From contig JARQWU010000109.1 of assembly GCA_040182905.1 (NCBI GenBank), positions 1 to 31,010 on the forward strand: a stretch of DNA of 31,010 nucleotides, read 5' to 3'. The notes under the pieces were generated by a model. The model did no database searches. It was not told the DNA's origin and saw only the letters and a list, made by a program, of their open reading frames with translations. Both the position numbers and the translations under genes were made by a program. This document shows positions 1 through 9,686 of this stretch, in pieces (the first letter of the stretch is position 1; every line of letters begins with the position of its first letter). Origin of the DNA: Barthelona sp. PAP020 (taxonomy: Eukaryota; Metamonada: BaSk clade).

Positions 1-373
1 TCACTGGCTGATAAAGAATCTTGAAAGATTACAAAAGAAATTTTCCCAAAATTTTCATCCATTGTCTGAATTTCCTTAATCAAATTTTCTATCCAAAGTT
101 ATTGAAGTCATTTCTTTTTTTTTAGGGATTCAATATCGTCCAATCTTTCAATCAGAACTAAGTCATTTCAAACAGCCAGGATTCAAATTCAAGGCTTTCC
201 CAACTATTCATTTCAATAACACACCGTATATAAAAGCTTTCGTATACCTTTTCTTGTACCTAACGTGAATTTTGCCCTTTCGTCCAAAGTGAATTTCAAA
301 TGTAATTTTGATTACTTTAACTTCTTAAAGATTCAAAGACTCGATCCTCATTCATCATTATATAAGGATATAA
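1..373. other. Intergenic, no gene recognised
   Basis: AT-rich sequence before the tRNA gene. Reading frames are short and match no protein I know. No clear T-run (Pol III stop) lies immediately downstream of the tRNA on the minus strand; the first TTTT on that strand is about 140 nt away. Nothing else is supported here. Confidence 0.5.
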
Positions 374-447
374 TGGTACCACTGGGGCTTGAACCCAGGA
401 CCTTCGGTTTATTAGACCGAAACACTAACCAACTGTGCTATGGTACC
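374..447 (-). tRNA. tRNA-Ile, anticodon AAT
   Basis: A complete 74-nt cloverleaf reads on the minus strand. The seven-pair acceptor stem is GGTACCA with TGGTACC, followed by discriminator A (374). The D stem is GCAC/GTGT, the anticodon stem TCGGT/ACCGA with loop CTAATAA, and the T stem CTGGG/CCCAG with loop TTCAAGC. Anticodon AAT (411-413) reads isoleucine ATT, and after A34-to-inosine editing also ATC and ATA, as is usual in eukaryotes. The internal Pol III promoter is textbook: box A TAGCACAGTTGG and box B GGTTCAAGCC. CCA is not encoded and there is no intron. An overlapping plus-strand ORF at 265-465 is a shadow of this gene. Confidence 0.95.
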
Positions 448-1398
448 ATGTTAAAAATGCATTAAATAGATACTGATGCTTAAAAGTGTTGTTTGAAAGT
501 TTTCAATATTGAGAAAATTCTATTTTAAACAGTTTTAATTTTTTCAGTTTTGATTTTTTATTACATGTTAAATTAATAAGTATTAATTATATGTTCAATT
601 TAATTGTCCTTAATTATTTCCAAGCCAAGAAGCACTGTGCGTATGAGTGAATAAAAAAGAATAGTGTTTATTTGGTTAAAGGCTTTCGAGGCCCGATTGA
701 TTTGTTGAAAAACTTTAGATTTTTTAAGGTAAAGTTTAAACTTTAAAATTTTGCTTTTGCAAAAATACAAAAAAATAGAAATGGAAAATTTTTCCAAAAT
801 TTTCATACTTGATGAGCAAGATTCAATTGCAGTCACTCATTTTCTGTGGCTGAGATTTACTGAAATGAGTTTTCTCTGATTACTTTTTCTTTGTAAATAA
901 ATATAGTTGTTTCACAACTTGACCAATTTAATGAAATTTCAAAAGAAAATGAATAGTTTTAACGGTTAAGTATGTATGGTCTAAAAAGTTAGCAACTTAC
1001 TGGATTTTGTTCATAAAGGGAATTTCAGTTTAAAAACAAAAAGCCACCAATAAATAAACATTCAAATTTTTAATCTTCAAGCGATTAAGGAATATTTCAC
1101 TATTAAACTATCAATAGTTTCTAGTGAGTGTCAAGTCAATTGAATTCTGACTGAATTTGCTCTACTTATCAGTTGTTCAATTAAGCAAGTAGTCCAATGA
1201 TAAATATTATCTTTTGTTATTTTGCTAAAATAAAATAATTATTAACAAAAGAAGTTGGTATTAAGACACTTTTTTCACAATTTGAAACAATGTAATTGAT
1301 TCAACAAATTTGAAAGTTTATCATTTTTACTCTTTATTCCTTTATGCATTGATTAAAAAAAAATGTAGTTTTACATATTTGCTATGTTTTTCTTTTAG
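448..1398. other. Intergenic, about 950 bp, no gene recognised
   Basis: Very AT-rich sequence rich in A and T runs. A 78-codon minus-strand frame at 600-836 is low-complexity (K/F/I/L rich) and has no recognisable domain, so I do not call it. A short plus-strand frame from ATG 781 could be a decayed 5' part of the kinase-WD40 pseudogene that follows, but I cannot show it. Confidence 0.4.
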
Positions 1399-2384
1399 GA
1401 AAAACAAAAAGCAGAAGAACAAGATCATTGGATAAAGAAACACAAAAATGTTGTTGAATAACTGAATAAAGACGTTTTTGAACAATTGGAAAATTTTATT
1501 TGTGCTAATGATGTTAATATTCCTGGAAATGAGATTAAAATATGTGAAAGAAACTTTATAGTACGTGAATTTGAGGTTTTATATCTTGCAAAGCGACTTG
1601 AAAAGACTGTTCTGATCAAAGTCTATTTGAACAAAATTGCTGACAATGTATTCACAAGAGAATGTTTGTCCATGGTTTTAAACCACCCATTTATTCAACA
1701 ACTTATGGGTGTGACTGAGATTGATGGAAAGAAAGCTATTACAGTGGATTATTGTGACACTATTTTTGAAAACATGATACCTGAGTTATCTTTGAAGAGA
1801 ACTTGGTTATCATGATGCAAGCATCCTATGAGCTTAAGTTTTGCCATGGAAAAGGTGTTATACACAGAAGTCTACAGCCAAAAAATATTTTGTTGAGACT
1901 TAATCCTGATAACATGTATATACCTGCAATTACTGATTTTGGGCTTATTTCCGCTGTAACCAAAGGTTCAACAAATTGCACAGTAGGTGACATAAGATAT
2001 GTTGTTCCAGAATTGACAAATGAACTTGAATGTATGAATACAATGGCTGTGGATGCCTGGTAATTTAGTGTTAATTTGACGCAAGTCATCTCTGGATTTC
2101 TTCCTTTCAATGGACTGACCAAAGTTCAAGTTTCTATTAGTTTAAGAGACGGAAAACTTCCTTATGACAGACAGTTATTAGACAAAATTCTTGGTTCTGG
2201 AATTATCAAGAAGTATTTGAGTGTTAATCCGGCTAAAAGGTTAACTTTCAGTGACATTAGTGAGTATTTAGAGATGCTAATTGAGTGTTTCAATGACTCA
2301 AACTTTAAAGCAGACAACCTAGTGAAAGAATTTGCTACAATTAAAGAGATATACTATTTATATGAAGAAATGGAAAAAAAATGA
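1399..2384 (+). pseudogene. Protein kinase pseudogene (kinase half of a kinase-WD40 gene)
   Basis: Three frame segments together spell a protein kinase domain. About 1486-1800 is the N-lobe, with beta-3 lysine in VLIKVYL. About 1803-2063 carries HGKGVIHRSLQPKNILL, ITDFGLI and a VPE that stands for APE. From 2064 to 2384 comes the helical C-lobe (GFLPFNG, NPAKRLTF). It is broken by TAA at 1459-1461, a frameshift near 1795-1803, and TAA at 2061-2063, which falls in the usual DVWSFG motif exactly where Ser is expected. The frame then closes with TGA at 2382-2384 after an eight-A run. The catalytic HRD is HRS (AGT), two changes from an Asp codon, so the parent may already have been a pseudokinase. 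The fold resembles TKL-type kinases, which is a family-level guess. A WD40-like part follows in the same orientation. Confidence 0.8.
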
Positions 2385-3530
2385 TCAAAAATTTAGAATT
2401 AATCAAAAAATTTGATCTTTTCAAGGTCAAAGAAGATCTATCATTGGATAAAAAACATTTTGTCCAAAATAATGGTAATTGGAAAAAATATTGACAGAAA
2501 GTGTCAAATGAACCAGAGTAAAAAAACCTATCACCCAATTTGCAAATCAGATTAATCAATTAACTAACAAATTAAATGATACTACAAGCAATAAAGAGAG
2601 AAAAGTATCTGTTATTAACAAAAATCATGTTGTTCATGCCTTCGAAAGGTTTGATGAAATTCCCATTTTTAGTCAAAAGTTTGCAGCTGGGACAATTGTT
2701 CGTGCTCTTGCCTATAGTCTTGATGGATGTTTTTTTGTGGTTGTGGGATTTCACACAAAACTGCTTTGAGTTTATAACACTGTAACATATTATATTTTAC
2801 ATGAAGGGGAATATGTAAAGGGATTTGGTTTCAGTTTTAGCCCAAAAGATAACTTGTTGGCAGTTGGTGAATATGATGATAAAGGTTCAGCCATTCATAT
2901 TATTGAATTTGATGGTTCGAAAACTGTAGAGTGATTAGGATATGACCAAGGATATGGAAGGTGTGTGGTTCTGAGCGGATGATAAATTGCTTTCATTTGG
3001 GATGCTCGATAGTTATGTTGCTATATATACTGTTGAAGGACAGAAGTTGCATGAATTGCGAGGACATCGACATGATGTTAGGTGTGTTTGCATCAACCAT
3101 AGTATGAAGTACTTTGCTTCCGTCAGTTGGGATGGATGTTCAAATTTGTTTTCATTAGATACGTATGAAGAGCTTCATACGTGGAATCATGATGGAAAAA
3201 AGATATTTTCAGGTAGTTTCTCACCTGATGGAGCATATTGGGCAATAGGTGATCAAAGTGATACTATCAGGATATATGATGTTGAATCAACAGAGATGTT
3301 AGGAAAGTATAAGGTTTATAATGGTTGGATTAGATCAATAATCTTTTCCAAAGATGGTTAATTGATATATACAGGTTCTGAGGAAAGATCGTTTGCTATG
3401 TTTCGGAGAGAAATAGGTCAAGTAGTGCAGAAAGTTCATGTGCCTGAGGAAATTTTTGCTATGGCTCTCAATTATGATGGATCTCGTTTGTTGTGTGGGT
3501 TTTTAAAGAGCTGGAAAGAAAATTCCCCAA
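2385..3530 (+). pseudogene. WD40 beta-propeller pseudogene (3' half of the kinase-WD40 gene)
   Basis: A linker (about 2385-2580) is followed by WD40-like blades. Recognisable pieces are FAAGTIVRALAYSLDG, GFGFSFSPKDNLLAVG, LHELRGHRHDVRCVCINH, FASVSWDG, FSGSFSPDGAYWAIGDQ and LIYTGSEERSF. The frame is interrupted by TGA 2767-2769, TGA 2932-2934, a frameshift around 2950, TGA 2972-2974 (where WFSADDK is expected) and TAA 3359-3361 (inside FSKDG-LIYTGS). The final blades fade out after about 3503. Same strand and close spacing to the kinase domain indicate one ancestral kinase-WD40 gene. The reading is not explained by introns: no GTA..CTAAY..AG unit spans the stops, and several stops are single-base changes within a continuous motif. 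Confidence 0.8.
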
Positions 3531-3732
3531 TTTTGGAGTTCATTGCATCTCATTGTAAAACATTGCAATTTTTTCTTTTTCATTTACATTTTTTAATCTT
3601 GTTTTTACACTCCTTCTTAGATAAAAAAATGATAGGTCAAAATTTAACCATTAACAAAACTCTTCATTAAACAGAAGTTGAATCAAAAAAAAATTTTTTT
3701 TTTTATAAGTGTGCAAATACCGCCAAAAGAAA

Positions 3733-4995
3733 TCAATGAACAGTTTTTCTTTTTTTATTTTTTTTTGCGACTTTTCTATTTTTCTTTGTCATTGCCAATT
3801 TTTCATCACTTTCTTTAATTTGTTCATCAGCCATTTTAATTGCTTGTTGAACCGATTGACTAAATTCATTTATTTCTTCTTTATCCACATTAACCTTCTC
3901 AGTCTTTACTTCCAAAGTTTTTTCAATTTCTAAGAATTGGGTAAAGTTAAACTGAGTGATGATACTGAAAGCTAATCCTGATCTGCCTGCACGAGCAGTT
4001 CTACCAATTCTATGAGTGTAAGTTTCAGCATCTGTTGGCAAATCAAAATTCATCACGATATCAACATGAGGAATATCTAAACCTCTAGCAGCAACATCAG
4101 TCGCAACTAGAATGTCACATTTTTTTCTGCTTCTAAACTTCCCTAATGAAGCATAACGTTGAGATTGGTCCATATCACCATGTAAAGGCAAAGCCATAAA
4201 GCCCAAGATCCTCAAAACTAATGCCAATCTACGTGTCTCTAATCTAGTGGCACAAAAAACCATAACTGTCTTACCAACCCAATGATTCAACAAAGATACC
4301 AAAGTAACATATTTATTGTTGGGACTTGATAAGGCGAATTGTTGAACTAATGTACCTACCGCTTGATTTGTTCTTGAAACAGAGACAAACTGAGGATTGT
4401 TTAATTCAGCACGTTTCATTTGTTCCACTTTTGAAGTAATAGTGGCTGAATACAGATACGTAGTTCTTTCAGTAGGTAAAGCTTTCATAATCACATCTAT
4501 TTCTTTTTCATAATCAGGGCCTAACAATCTATCAGCTTCATCCAATACTAAATACTTAATTCCTTTTAATGATAAGTTAGGAGAATGTTCTAAGTGCTCG
4601 GCTAAACGTCCTGGAGTAGCCACAATAATATGAGGACCCCTTTGTAAAGCAAAACTTTGAGGAAAAAACTCCATACCACCAACAATACAACAAGTATTGA
4701 TATCAACAATACGATGTGACAAAGAAGCAACTTGATCTTTTATTTGCATTGCCAATTCTCTTGTGGGTGATAAAATTAGAGCAAAAAATCTTGAAGGATT
4801 TTCTAACAAATGATGTAAGATAGGTAATGTAAAGGCTCCTGTTTTTCCTGAACCTGTTTCACTAAGCCCAATTATATCATTTTCTCCTAAAGCAATTGGA
4901 ATAGCTTTTTTTTGTATCGGTGTAGGTTCTTTCCAACCTAATTTTTGACATGCTTGAACCAATTCATCATTTAATCCGAGATCCTTGAAAGTCAT
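3733..4995 (-). CDS. RRP3: DEAD-box RNA helicase, DDX47/Rrp3 family
   Basis: ATP-dependent RNA helicase, 420 residues. The start MTFKDLG with GWKEPTPIQ is the Q motif typical of DDX47/Rrp3. Motifs in order: SETGSGKT (45-52), PTRELA (77-82), TPGR (127-130), DEAD (152-155), SAT (183-185), ARGLD (303-307) and HRIGRTAR (328-335). Surrounding text such as LGWKEPT, NPSRFFALILSPTRE and DIPHVDIVMNFDLPT fits Rrp3 better than other DEAD-box classes. In yeast and humans this enzyme works in the nucleolus on 18S rRNA maturation. The lysine-rich tail (KKNRKVAKKNKKRK) suggests nucleolar targeting. The gene is intronless and the ATG gives the full N-terminus. It lies 136 bp downstream of the FKBP gene on the same strand, with no sign of joint transcription. 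Confidence 0.93.
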   Translation of the reverse strand: MTFKDLGLNDELVQACQKLGWKEPTPIQKKAIPIALGENDIIGLSETGSGKTGAFTLPILHHLLENPSRFFALILSPTRELAMQIKDQVASLSHRIVDINTCCIVGGMEFFPQSFALQRGPHIIVATPGRLAEHLEHSPNLSLKGIKYLVLDEADRLLGPDYEKEIDVIMKALPTERTTYLYSATITSKVEQMKRAELNNPQFVSVSRTNQAVGTLVQQFALSSPNNKYVTLVSLLNHWVGKTVMVFCATRLETRRLALVLRILGFMALPLHGDMDQSQRYASLGKFRSRKKCDILVATDVAARGLDIPHVDIVMNFDLPTDAETYTHRIGRTARAGRSGLAFSIITQFNFTQFLEIEKTLEVKTEKVNVDKEEINEFSQSVQQAIKMADEQIKESDEKLAMTKKNRKVAKKNKKRKTVH

Positions 4996-5131
4996 TGGTG
5001 AAAAATAATAAATAAAAAAGAAAAATTCTTGAACTTCATTCTTTTACTTTTTGTTGATATTTCAACACAATATAAAATTAAAAAAACAAAAACTTTGATA
5101 ATTAAAAAAAAAGCCCACATTTATTGAAAAA

Positions 5132-6116
5132 TTAATTGTTGTTTTCTTCAACTTCAATTTTCTCATCTTTTGCTTCTTCTTCTTCAGTTACACTCACAGT
5201 TTCGACTTTTTTTTCAGGATTTTTTGCAATATTGGATCCTTTATTGCGCAATCTAGCACGTAGTGCAGCTTCAATTTGTTTTTGTTTGCTTTGAGCAAAT
5301 TCCAAAGTCTTTTTAATGGGAACATTATCGGGACTCAAAGTTAATGCTGTTTCCAATGATTTTATGCAATTGGAAAATTCATTCAGAGCAAGATATGCTT
5401 TTCCTTTGTTAAAATGAGCTTTCACAGAATTTGGTGAAATATTTAAAGCTAAGTCACAAGAAGTAATTGCACTTTCATGATCGTTCAGTTTGGATAATGC
5501 AATGGCCTTGTTTAAATAACAAGCTTCCAATAATTGTCTTCCTTCAGTTTTTTGTTCTTCTGTTCCATCATCTAATCGATTCAAACGTTCAAATAAGGTG
5601 ATAGCTTGTGTCCAACAATTTTCAGCAACATTATAGATACTTTTTTGGAACATCAATTTTCCACGGTCTTTTCTTTCTTTGCCAACTTCCAATTGTCTAG
5701 AAGGATCTGTGATAGATGCAATATTTGAATCATGATAATCAAATAATTCAATTTCAAAAATCAAAGTGCTGCTTGGTGGAATCTTAGGTGGGCTTCCACG
5801 AGCACCATAAGCATATTCTGATGTTAATGTAAATATTGCTTTTTCACCTAATTTCATGGATTTAACACCAATATCCCATCCTTTAATGACACTACCTTTA
5901 CCAAGAACAAAATCAAAGGTTTCATTTCTATCACGAGATGAATCAAATTTACTTCCATCAGATTCTAATGTTCCAACATAATGAACATGAACAGTTTGAT
6001 TATTTTCAGGACATTCTCCAAAACCTTCGGTGATTATTTCTTTCACAACACCGCCATCTTGTTACGTTAGTGATCATTGAATCAATAAAAATACCTTCAG
6101 TCAATTGAACAGACAT
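5132..6116 (-). CDS. FKBP-type peptidyl-prolyl isomerase with TPR domain (spliced)
   Basis: Two exons, 6116-6095 and 6057-5132, give 315 residues. Without splicing the domain would have to start at a GTG (6046) in mid-motif. Joining exon 1 (MSVQLTE plus G) to exon 2 makes MSVQLTEDGGVVKEI, the standard FKBP entry. The FKBP domain (about 8-110) keeps the active-site residues: HYVGT, KFDSS, GSVIKGWDIGV, YAYG and LIFEIELFD. Three TPR units follow (about 135-265) with motifs like AHFNKGKAYLAL, and then a charged tail. TPR immunophilins usually bind the C-terminal EEVD of Hsp90 or Hsp70. This one has a single FKBP domain, unlike FKBP4/5. No membrane anchor is seen. AATAAA follows the stop. A TCATT element (6130-6134, minus) sits about 15 nt before the ATG. 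Confidence 0.93.
6058..6094 (-). other. Spliceosomal intron, 37 nt, in FKBP gene
   Basis: On the minus strand the intron begins GTATTT (from 6094), contains ACTAAC and ends AACAAG (6058). It lies in phase 1 (after the first base of a GAT codon). Removing it restores a continuous FKBP N-terminus. No in-frame reading exists without it: upstream of GTG 6046 the frame runs only into intron sequence. The AAG acceptor is less usual than CAG, so the exact 3' boundary has a small uncertainty, but the resulting DGGV motif supports it. Confidence 0.85.
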
Positions 6117-6440
6117 TACAAAAAAATTCAATGAGGAAATTTGAGGTTGTTTTTTTTCAAAATTCACAAATATGTTTGTTTGGTTTGTTTCATTTTAATA
6201 ATCTTTGGATCATATCATTCAATCAAATGTTTTGGTCATTGTATGGACTTTAGAAAGATATTTTGCGCACCTTTTTAAGGACTCGTTATTAATTATTATT
6301 TTGAACTTTCCTTGATTTAATAAATACAATCTACAGTAAAATACAGGAATTAGTTTTATTTTTAATGAAGAAAACGATTTCAACTAAAAAAAAAAGGGGT
6401 TCAATTTTAAAATTTCTTTTTTTGTTCGATTTGTCATTTC
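6117..6440. promoter_or_regulatory. Divergent intergenic region between FKBP-TPR and kinesin-9
   Basis: 324 bp separate two divergent starts. The FKBP side has TCATT at 6134-6130 (minus) and the kinesin side TCATT at 6434-6438 (plus). Between them the sequence is AT-rich with no ORF, no TATA box at a consistent distance and no RNA gene that I can recognise. It presumably holds both core promoters. Confidence 0.45.
6434..6438 (+). promoter_or_regulatory. Inr-like TCATT before kinesin-9 start
   Basis: TCATT matches the parabasalid initiator consensus TCAYW and ends two bases before the ATG at 6441. Such elements mark the transcription start and give very short 5' UTRs in Trichomonas. In AT-rich DNA a five-base match is weak evidence. 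Confidence 0.35.
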
Positions 6441-8729
6441 ATGGAAGATAAGAACAACATTCAAGTTGTAGTAAGAGTTCGACCTCCACGCAATGGTGAC
6501 TTTAACAATTCAATGGTCGTTAATTCATCAGATCAATCAATTAATATTGGACAAGGAAAAGACTCAAAAATTTTCACATTTGATCGAGTTTTTCCTGAAA
6601 ATACAACACAAGAACAAATTTATGATGAAATTGGTCGAAATTCTGTTTCAGATGTTTTGAAAGGATATAATAGTACTATAATGGTTTATGGACAAACAGG
6701 TAGTGGTAAAACATACACAATCACTGGTGGATCTGATGTTACATATCGTCGAAGGGGATTGGCACCAAGAATCATTAATCACATTTTTGAAGAAACTAAT
6801 AAAAGAACTGATTGTAAAATTACAGTGAGAATGTCATATTTGGAGATATATCAAAACAAGTTTTCTGATTTGCTGAAACAATTACCTGCTGATGAACTTG
6901 GACATTCTTTGGCGGAATTGTATGGTAATGGAGAAGATTTGCATGTTGTGGACGATGGAACTGGAACTACAAAAGTTGTTGGATTATCTTGTCCTGTTGC
7001 TGAATCGGAAGAAGAAGCGTTGCATTATTTGTTTGAGGGTGAAACCAATAGGTCAATTGCAGATCATGCGATGAACAAAAATTCTAGTAGATCTCATTGT
7101 ATCATAACTCTATATTTGGAGATTCATTCTCGAGTTGAATCTAGTGCCAATGTCATTCAGTCCAAACTTCACTTAGTTGATTTGGCAGGGAGTGAACGCG
7201 TTAAAAAGACTGGTGCTGAAGGCCTTGTTTTAAATGAAGCAAAATATATCAATCAATCCTTATCCTTTTTAGAACAAGTCATTGTTGCTCTTACTACCAA
7301 GTCAAGAGAACATGTTCCTTATAGACAAACAAAATTAACCAATGTCTTGAGGGATTCCTTAGGTGGAAATTGTAAAACAACATTGGTTGCCAATGTGTCA
7401 CCTGAATCTGTTCATTCTGATGAAACAACATCCACTTTGCGATTTGCCTCCAGAGCACGAAGAATTGAAAATTCGTACAGACAGAATATCATTCTTGATC
7501 CTCAACTATTAATTAAACAACAAGAAAAAGAAATTGCATTGTTGAAACAAGAATTATCGATGTATGACCTTTTGAATAATAGAGAAACCACTGTTGAACC
7601 TTTATCAGCTTCTGAATTGAGAGAATTGAGAGAGAATGTTTGCAGTTATGTTAATGGAGAGACTGATATTAATGTTGCTTCTTTGAGACAAATTCAAGCA
7701 GTTTTTGGCATTTTTAAGGAGATGCTATTAGATAACAATTTCCAATTGAAGGCCAGTGCCAGGGAACAGAATGATAATGTTGAAAATAATGTGATGATTC
7801 AACCAGAAGAAGAAGAAGATGATGCTGTTGGCAGTGATGATGATACACATGGTTTTGGTACTACTCTTGGAACTGTGGCAAGTGGTTCACGTCCTGCTAA
7901 TGCCACTTTGTTTAATTTAGCCAAAGAAGATAAAATGGCTAAGGGTAATATGTCTGTTGCTAGTCCTTCCCGAATGTCTGTAAATATGTCGATAAGTCCT
8001 ACTTTCGACCACAAAAGAACACAAATGACATCTCAATTGAACAATAACGAGCCAATTCAAACATTCAATGATGGAACAACGGCAGTTGTTGGAAAGTCCG
8101 CTTTTGAAACTGTGGGTTCTGCGGAAAAGGAAGAATATTATGAAAGATATCTTTCAACCAGTGCAGGTAGGGAGCTAAAGGGTATTTTAGATGAAAAGAA
8201 AACAAACGTCAATGAAATTGTCAGAAATATTGAGGAATTGGTCTCCAATGTTAATGAATCAAAGAAAATTATTGATTCAATAAAGAATGAACTGAATTCT
8301 TATCGTTTATTGAAGGAAGATGATTCTTTACCTGATATTAAGACATCAGACGCTGTGGTTGTTGATGAAACAGAAATAAATTTATTAAATAGTTTGAAAG
8401 ACAACAAAAAGAATTATAAAAGATCCTATAATGAATTGGTTGAGCAGAAGAAGGCTTTGAAATTTGAAAAACAAAATGTTTCATTGCAAAGGCAAAAATT
8501 ATTGAATGCTTTTGATCGTTGGTTTGCTTTGAAAATACAAGAAAAAAGATTGGTGAAATCTGGACAAAATATCGAAAATATGGATACAAGTGAATTGTTT
8601 GATCAATTAGAGCAACAAAAAGTTATTTCACAAAATCCTGAATCTTTGGCTTTTTTCAATGCAAGAAAACAACATCAACAAACAATCAATGTTCGTAAAA
8701 TCAACAAGCAGAGAAACACTAAGAATTAG
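6441..8729 (+). CDS. KIF9: Kinesin-9 family motor (KIF9/KLP1-like)
   Basis: Microtubule motor of 762 residues with an N-terminal motor domain (about 6-345): P-loop GQTGSGKT (84-91), switch I NKNSSRSH (212-219), switch II DLAGSER (247-253), and LRFASRARRIEN closing the domain. The stretches FEGETNRSIADHAMNKNSSRSH and YINQSLSFLEQVIVAL are typical of kinesin-9 (human KIF9, Chlamydomonas KLP1), a ciliary family linked to the central pair. After the motor come an acidic low-complexity stretch (EEEEDDAVGSDDD, about 455-470), a Ser/Met-rich linker and a C-terminal coiled coil (about 560-750). All motor residues are intact. The gene is intronless, converges with the ACBP gene 113 bp away and has an AATAAA shortly after the stop. 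Confidence 0.93.
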   Translation: MEDKNNIQVVVRVRPPRNGDFNNSMVVNSSDQSINIGQGKDSKIFTFDRVFPENTTQEQIYDEIGRNSVSDVLKGYNSTIMVYGQTGSGKTYTITGGSDVTYRRRGLAPRIINHIFEETNKRTDCKITVRMSYLEIYQNKFSDLLKQLPADELGHSLAELYGNGEDLHVVDDGTGTTKVVGLSCPVAESEEEALHYLFEGETNRSIADHAMNKNSSRSHCIITLYLEIHSRVESSANVIQSKLHLVDLAGSERVKKTGAEGLVLNEAKYINQSLSFLEQVIVALTTKSREHVPYRQTKLTNVLRDSLGGNCKTTLVANVSPESVHSDETTSTLRFASRARRIENSYRQNIILDPQLLIKQQEKEIALLKQELSMYDLLNNRETTVEPLSASELRELRENVCSYVNGETDINVASLRQIQAVFGIFKEMLLDNNFQLKASAREQNDNVENNVMIQPEEEEDDAVGSDDDTHGFGTTLGTVASGSRPANATLFNLAKEDKMAKGNMSVASPSRMSVNMSISPTFDHKRTQMTSQLNNNEPIQTFNDGTTAVVGKSAFETVGSAEKEEYYERYLSTSAGRELKGILDEKKTNVNEIVRNIEELVSNVNESKKIIDSIKNELNSYRLLKEDDSLPDIKTSDAVVVDETEINLLNSLKDNKKNYKRSYNELVEQKKALKFEKQNVSLQRQKLLNAFDRWFALKIQEKRLVKSGQNIENMDTSELFDQLEQQKVISQNPESLAFFNARKQHQQTINVRKINKQRNTKN

Positions 8730-8842
8730 TGTAAGTTTTATTTAATAATCGAAGAAATAAAGACTTGTATATTATTTTGTTCTTTGAATAATTTCAAACA
8801 AAAAAAGATGTGCACTTTTGCTTTACAAAAACAAATATACAT

Positions 8843-9109
8843 TTAATTATGAGTGGCTTCAAGTTCTTCAACAAGAGCAATATAAGCATTCATAGCATCT
8901 TCAGCACTCATTCCTTCAACTTCTTTCCAAGCAGTCCATTTGGCTCTTTCTTTGGGGTGAATCATGCCAGGTTTGGGATTAGTGTTGTCTCCAACAGTAG
9001 CTTGTTTGAAAAGTGCATACAATCTTTTTAAATAATCATTATTTGGCTTTGTTTTTAACTGGGTTACACGTTCTGCAGCAGAATTAAATTGGGTTGTCAA
9101 ATCACTCAT
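8843..9109 (-). CDS. ACBP: Acyl-CoA-binding protein (ACBP)
   Basis: An 88-residue four-helix ACBP, the usual family size. The signature YALFKQATVGDNTNPKPG and the following KERAKWTAWKEVEGMSAEDAMNAYI match the acyl-CoA pocket: the Tyr and Lys of YALFKQ, the Lys of AKW and the Tyr of NAYI. It binds long-chain acyl-CoA in the cytosol, buffering and delivering it to lipid synthesis. I start at the internal ATG (9109, MSDLTTQF) because this matches family length; the 14 codons before it are hydrophobic, begin with a non-ATG codon and are probably untranslated. A TCATT at 9136-9132 lies 22 nt upstream on the coding strand. Confidence 0.95.
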   Translation of the reverse strand: MSDLTTQFNSAAERVTQLKTKPNNDYLKRLYALFKQATVGDNTNPKPGMIHPKERAKWTAWKEVEGMSAEDAMNAYIALVEELEATHN

Positions 9110-9686
9110 GGTCAAAAGTAAAAAAATGGATAATGAATCACATTTTTGCAATCTAACATTAAAAAATTTTTATGAAGAGTAAAAAATCTTCTTAAAAATT
9201 TGTTTATATTGTGTAGAATTGTTTCAAAATAAAATTTTTTGCAAAAAGGTTCAAAACTTATTTTTGGAATCAATGATTTGAAAGCAAAAAATTCTCCTAT
9301 TTTTCATCATTTATCCATAACAATGCAATATTTTGAGATTTAGATCATAATTCTGATTATTGTTCTGGAGGGAGGTTTAAAAATGAATTTGTAATAAATG
9401 ATAGCCATCAACGGGAAAATACAATTTATTCTCTTTCAAGGGAAAGAATTATGGTCTGAAGTTTTTGCTAAACTTTGGTTTTCAGCAAAAATGCGAATTT
9501 GAAAACAATTGGAGAGATATTTATGAATGACACATGTCAACCACAAACAAAATATTGTTAATTGTTGATTGCGCAAAATTACTATTGTGATTGTTCCGCA
9601 ATTTCACAAAAAACTGCTTTGGAAAGAAATAATATGCTACAGATACAAAAAAATCAAATATATTTACAAACAATTGTTCCATTCTT
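9110..9686. other. Intergenic, 577 bp, no gene recognised
   Basis: AT-rich spacer between the ACBP start and the 3' end of the TMEM86-like gene. It must hold the ACBP promoter. No cloverleaf, snRNA core or protein-like frame was seen. Confidence 0.45.

Noticed and set aside
265-465. 66-codon plus-strand ORF
   Set aside because: It runs antisense through the tRNA-Ile gene and has no protein signature.
600-836. 78-codon minus-strand ORF
   Set aside because: Low-complexity sequence expected from AT-rich spacer; no domain, no clear promoter and no homologous-looking motif.
1399-3530. Reading TAA and TGA as amino acids (alternative genetic code) to rescue the kinase-WD40 gene
   Set aside because: Every other gene in the window stops cleanly at TAA, TGA or TAG with family-typical C-termini, and the region also has frameshifts that recoding would not fix.
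9110-9151. N-terminal extension of ACBP beginning upstream of the ATG at 9109
   Set aside because: The frame opens on a non-ATG codon and the extension is not found in the compact 85-90-residue ACBP family.
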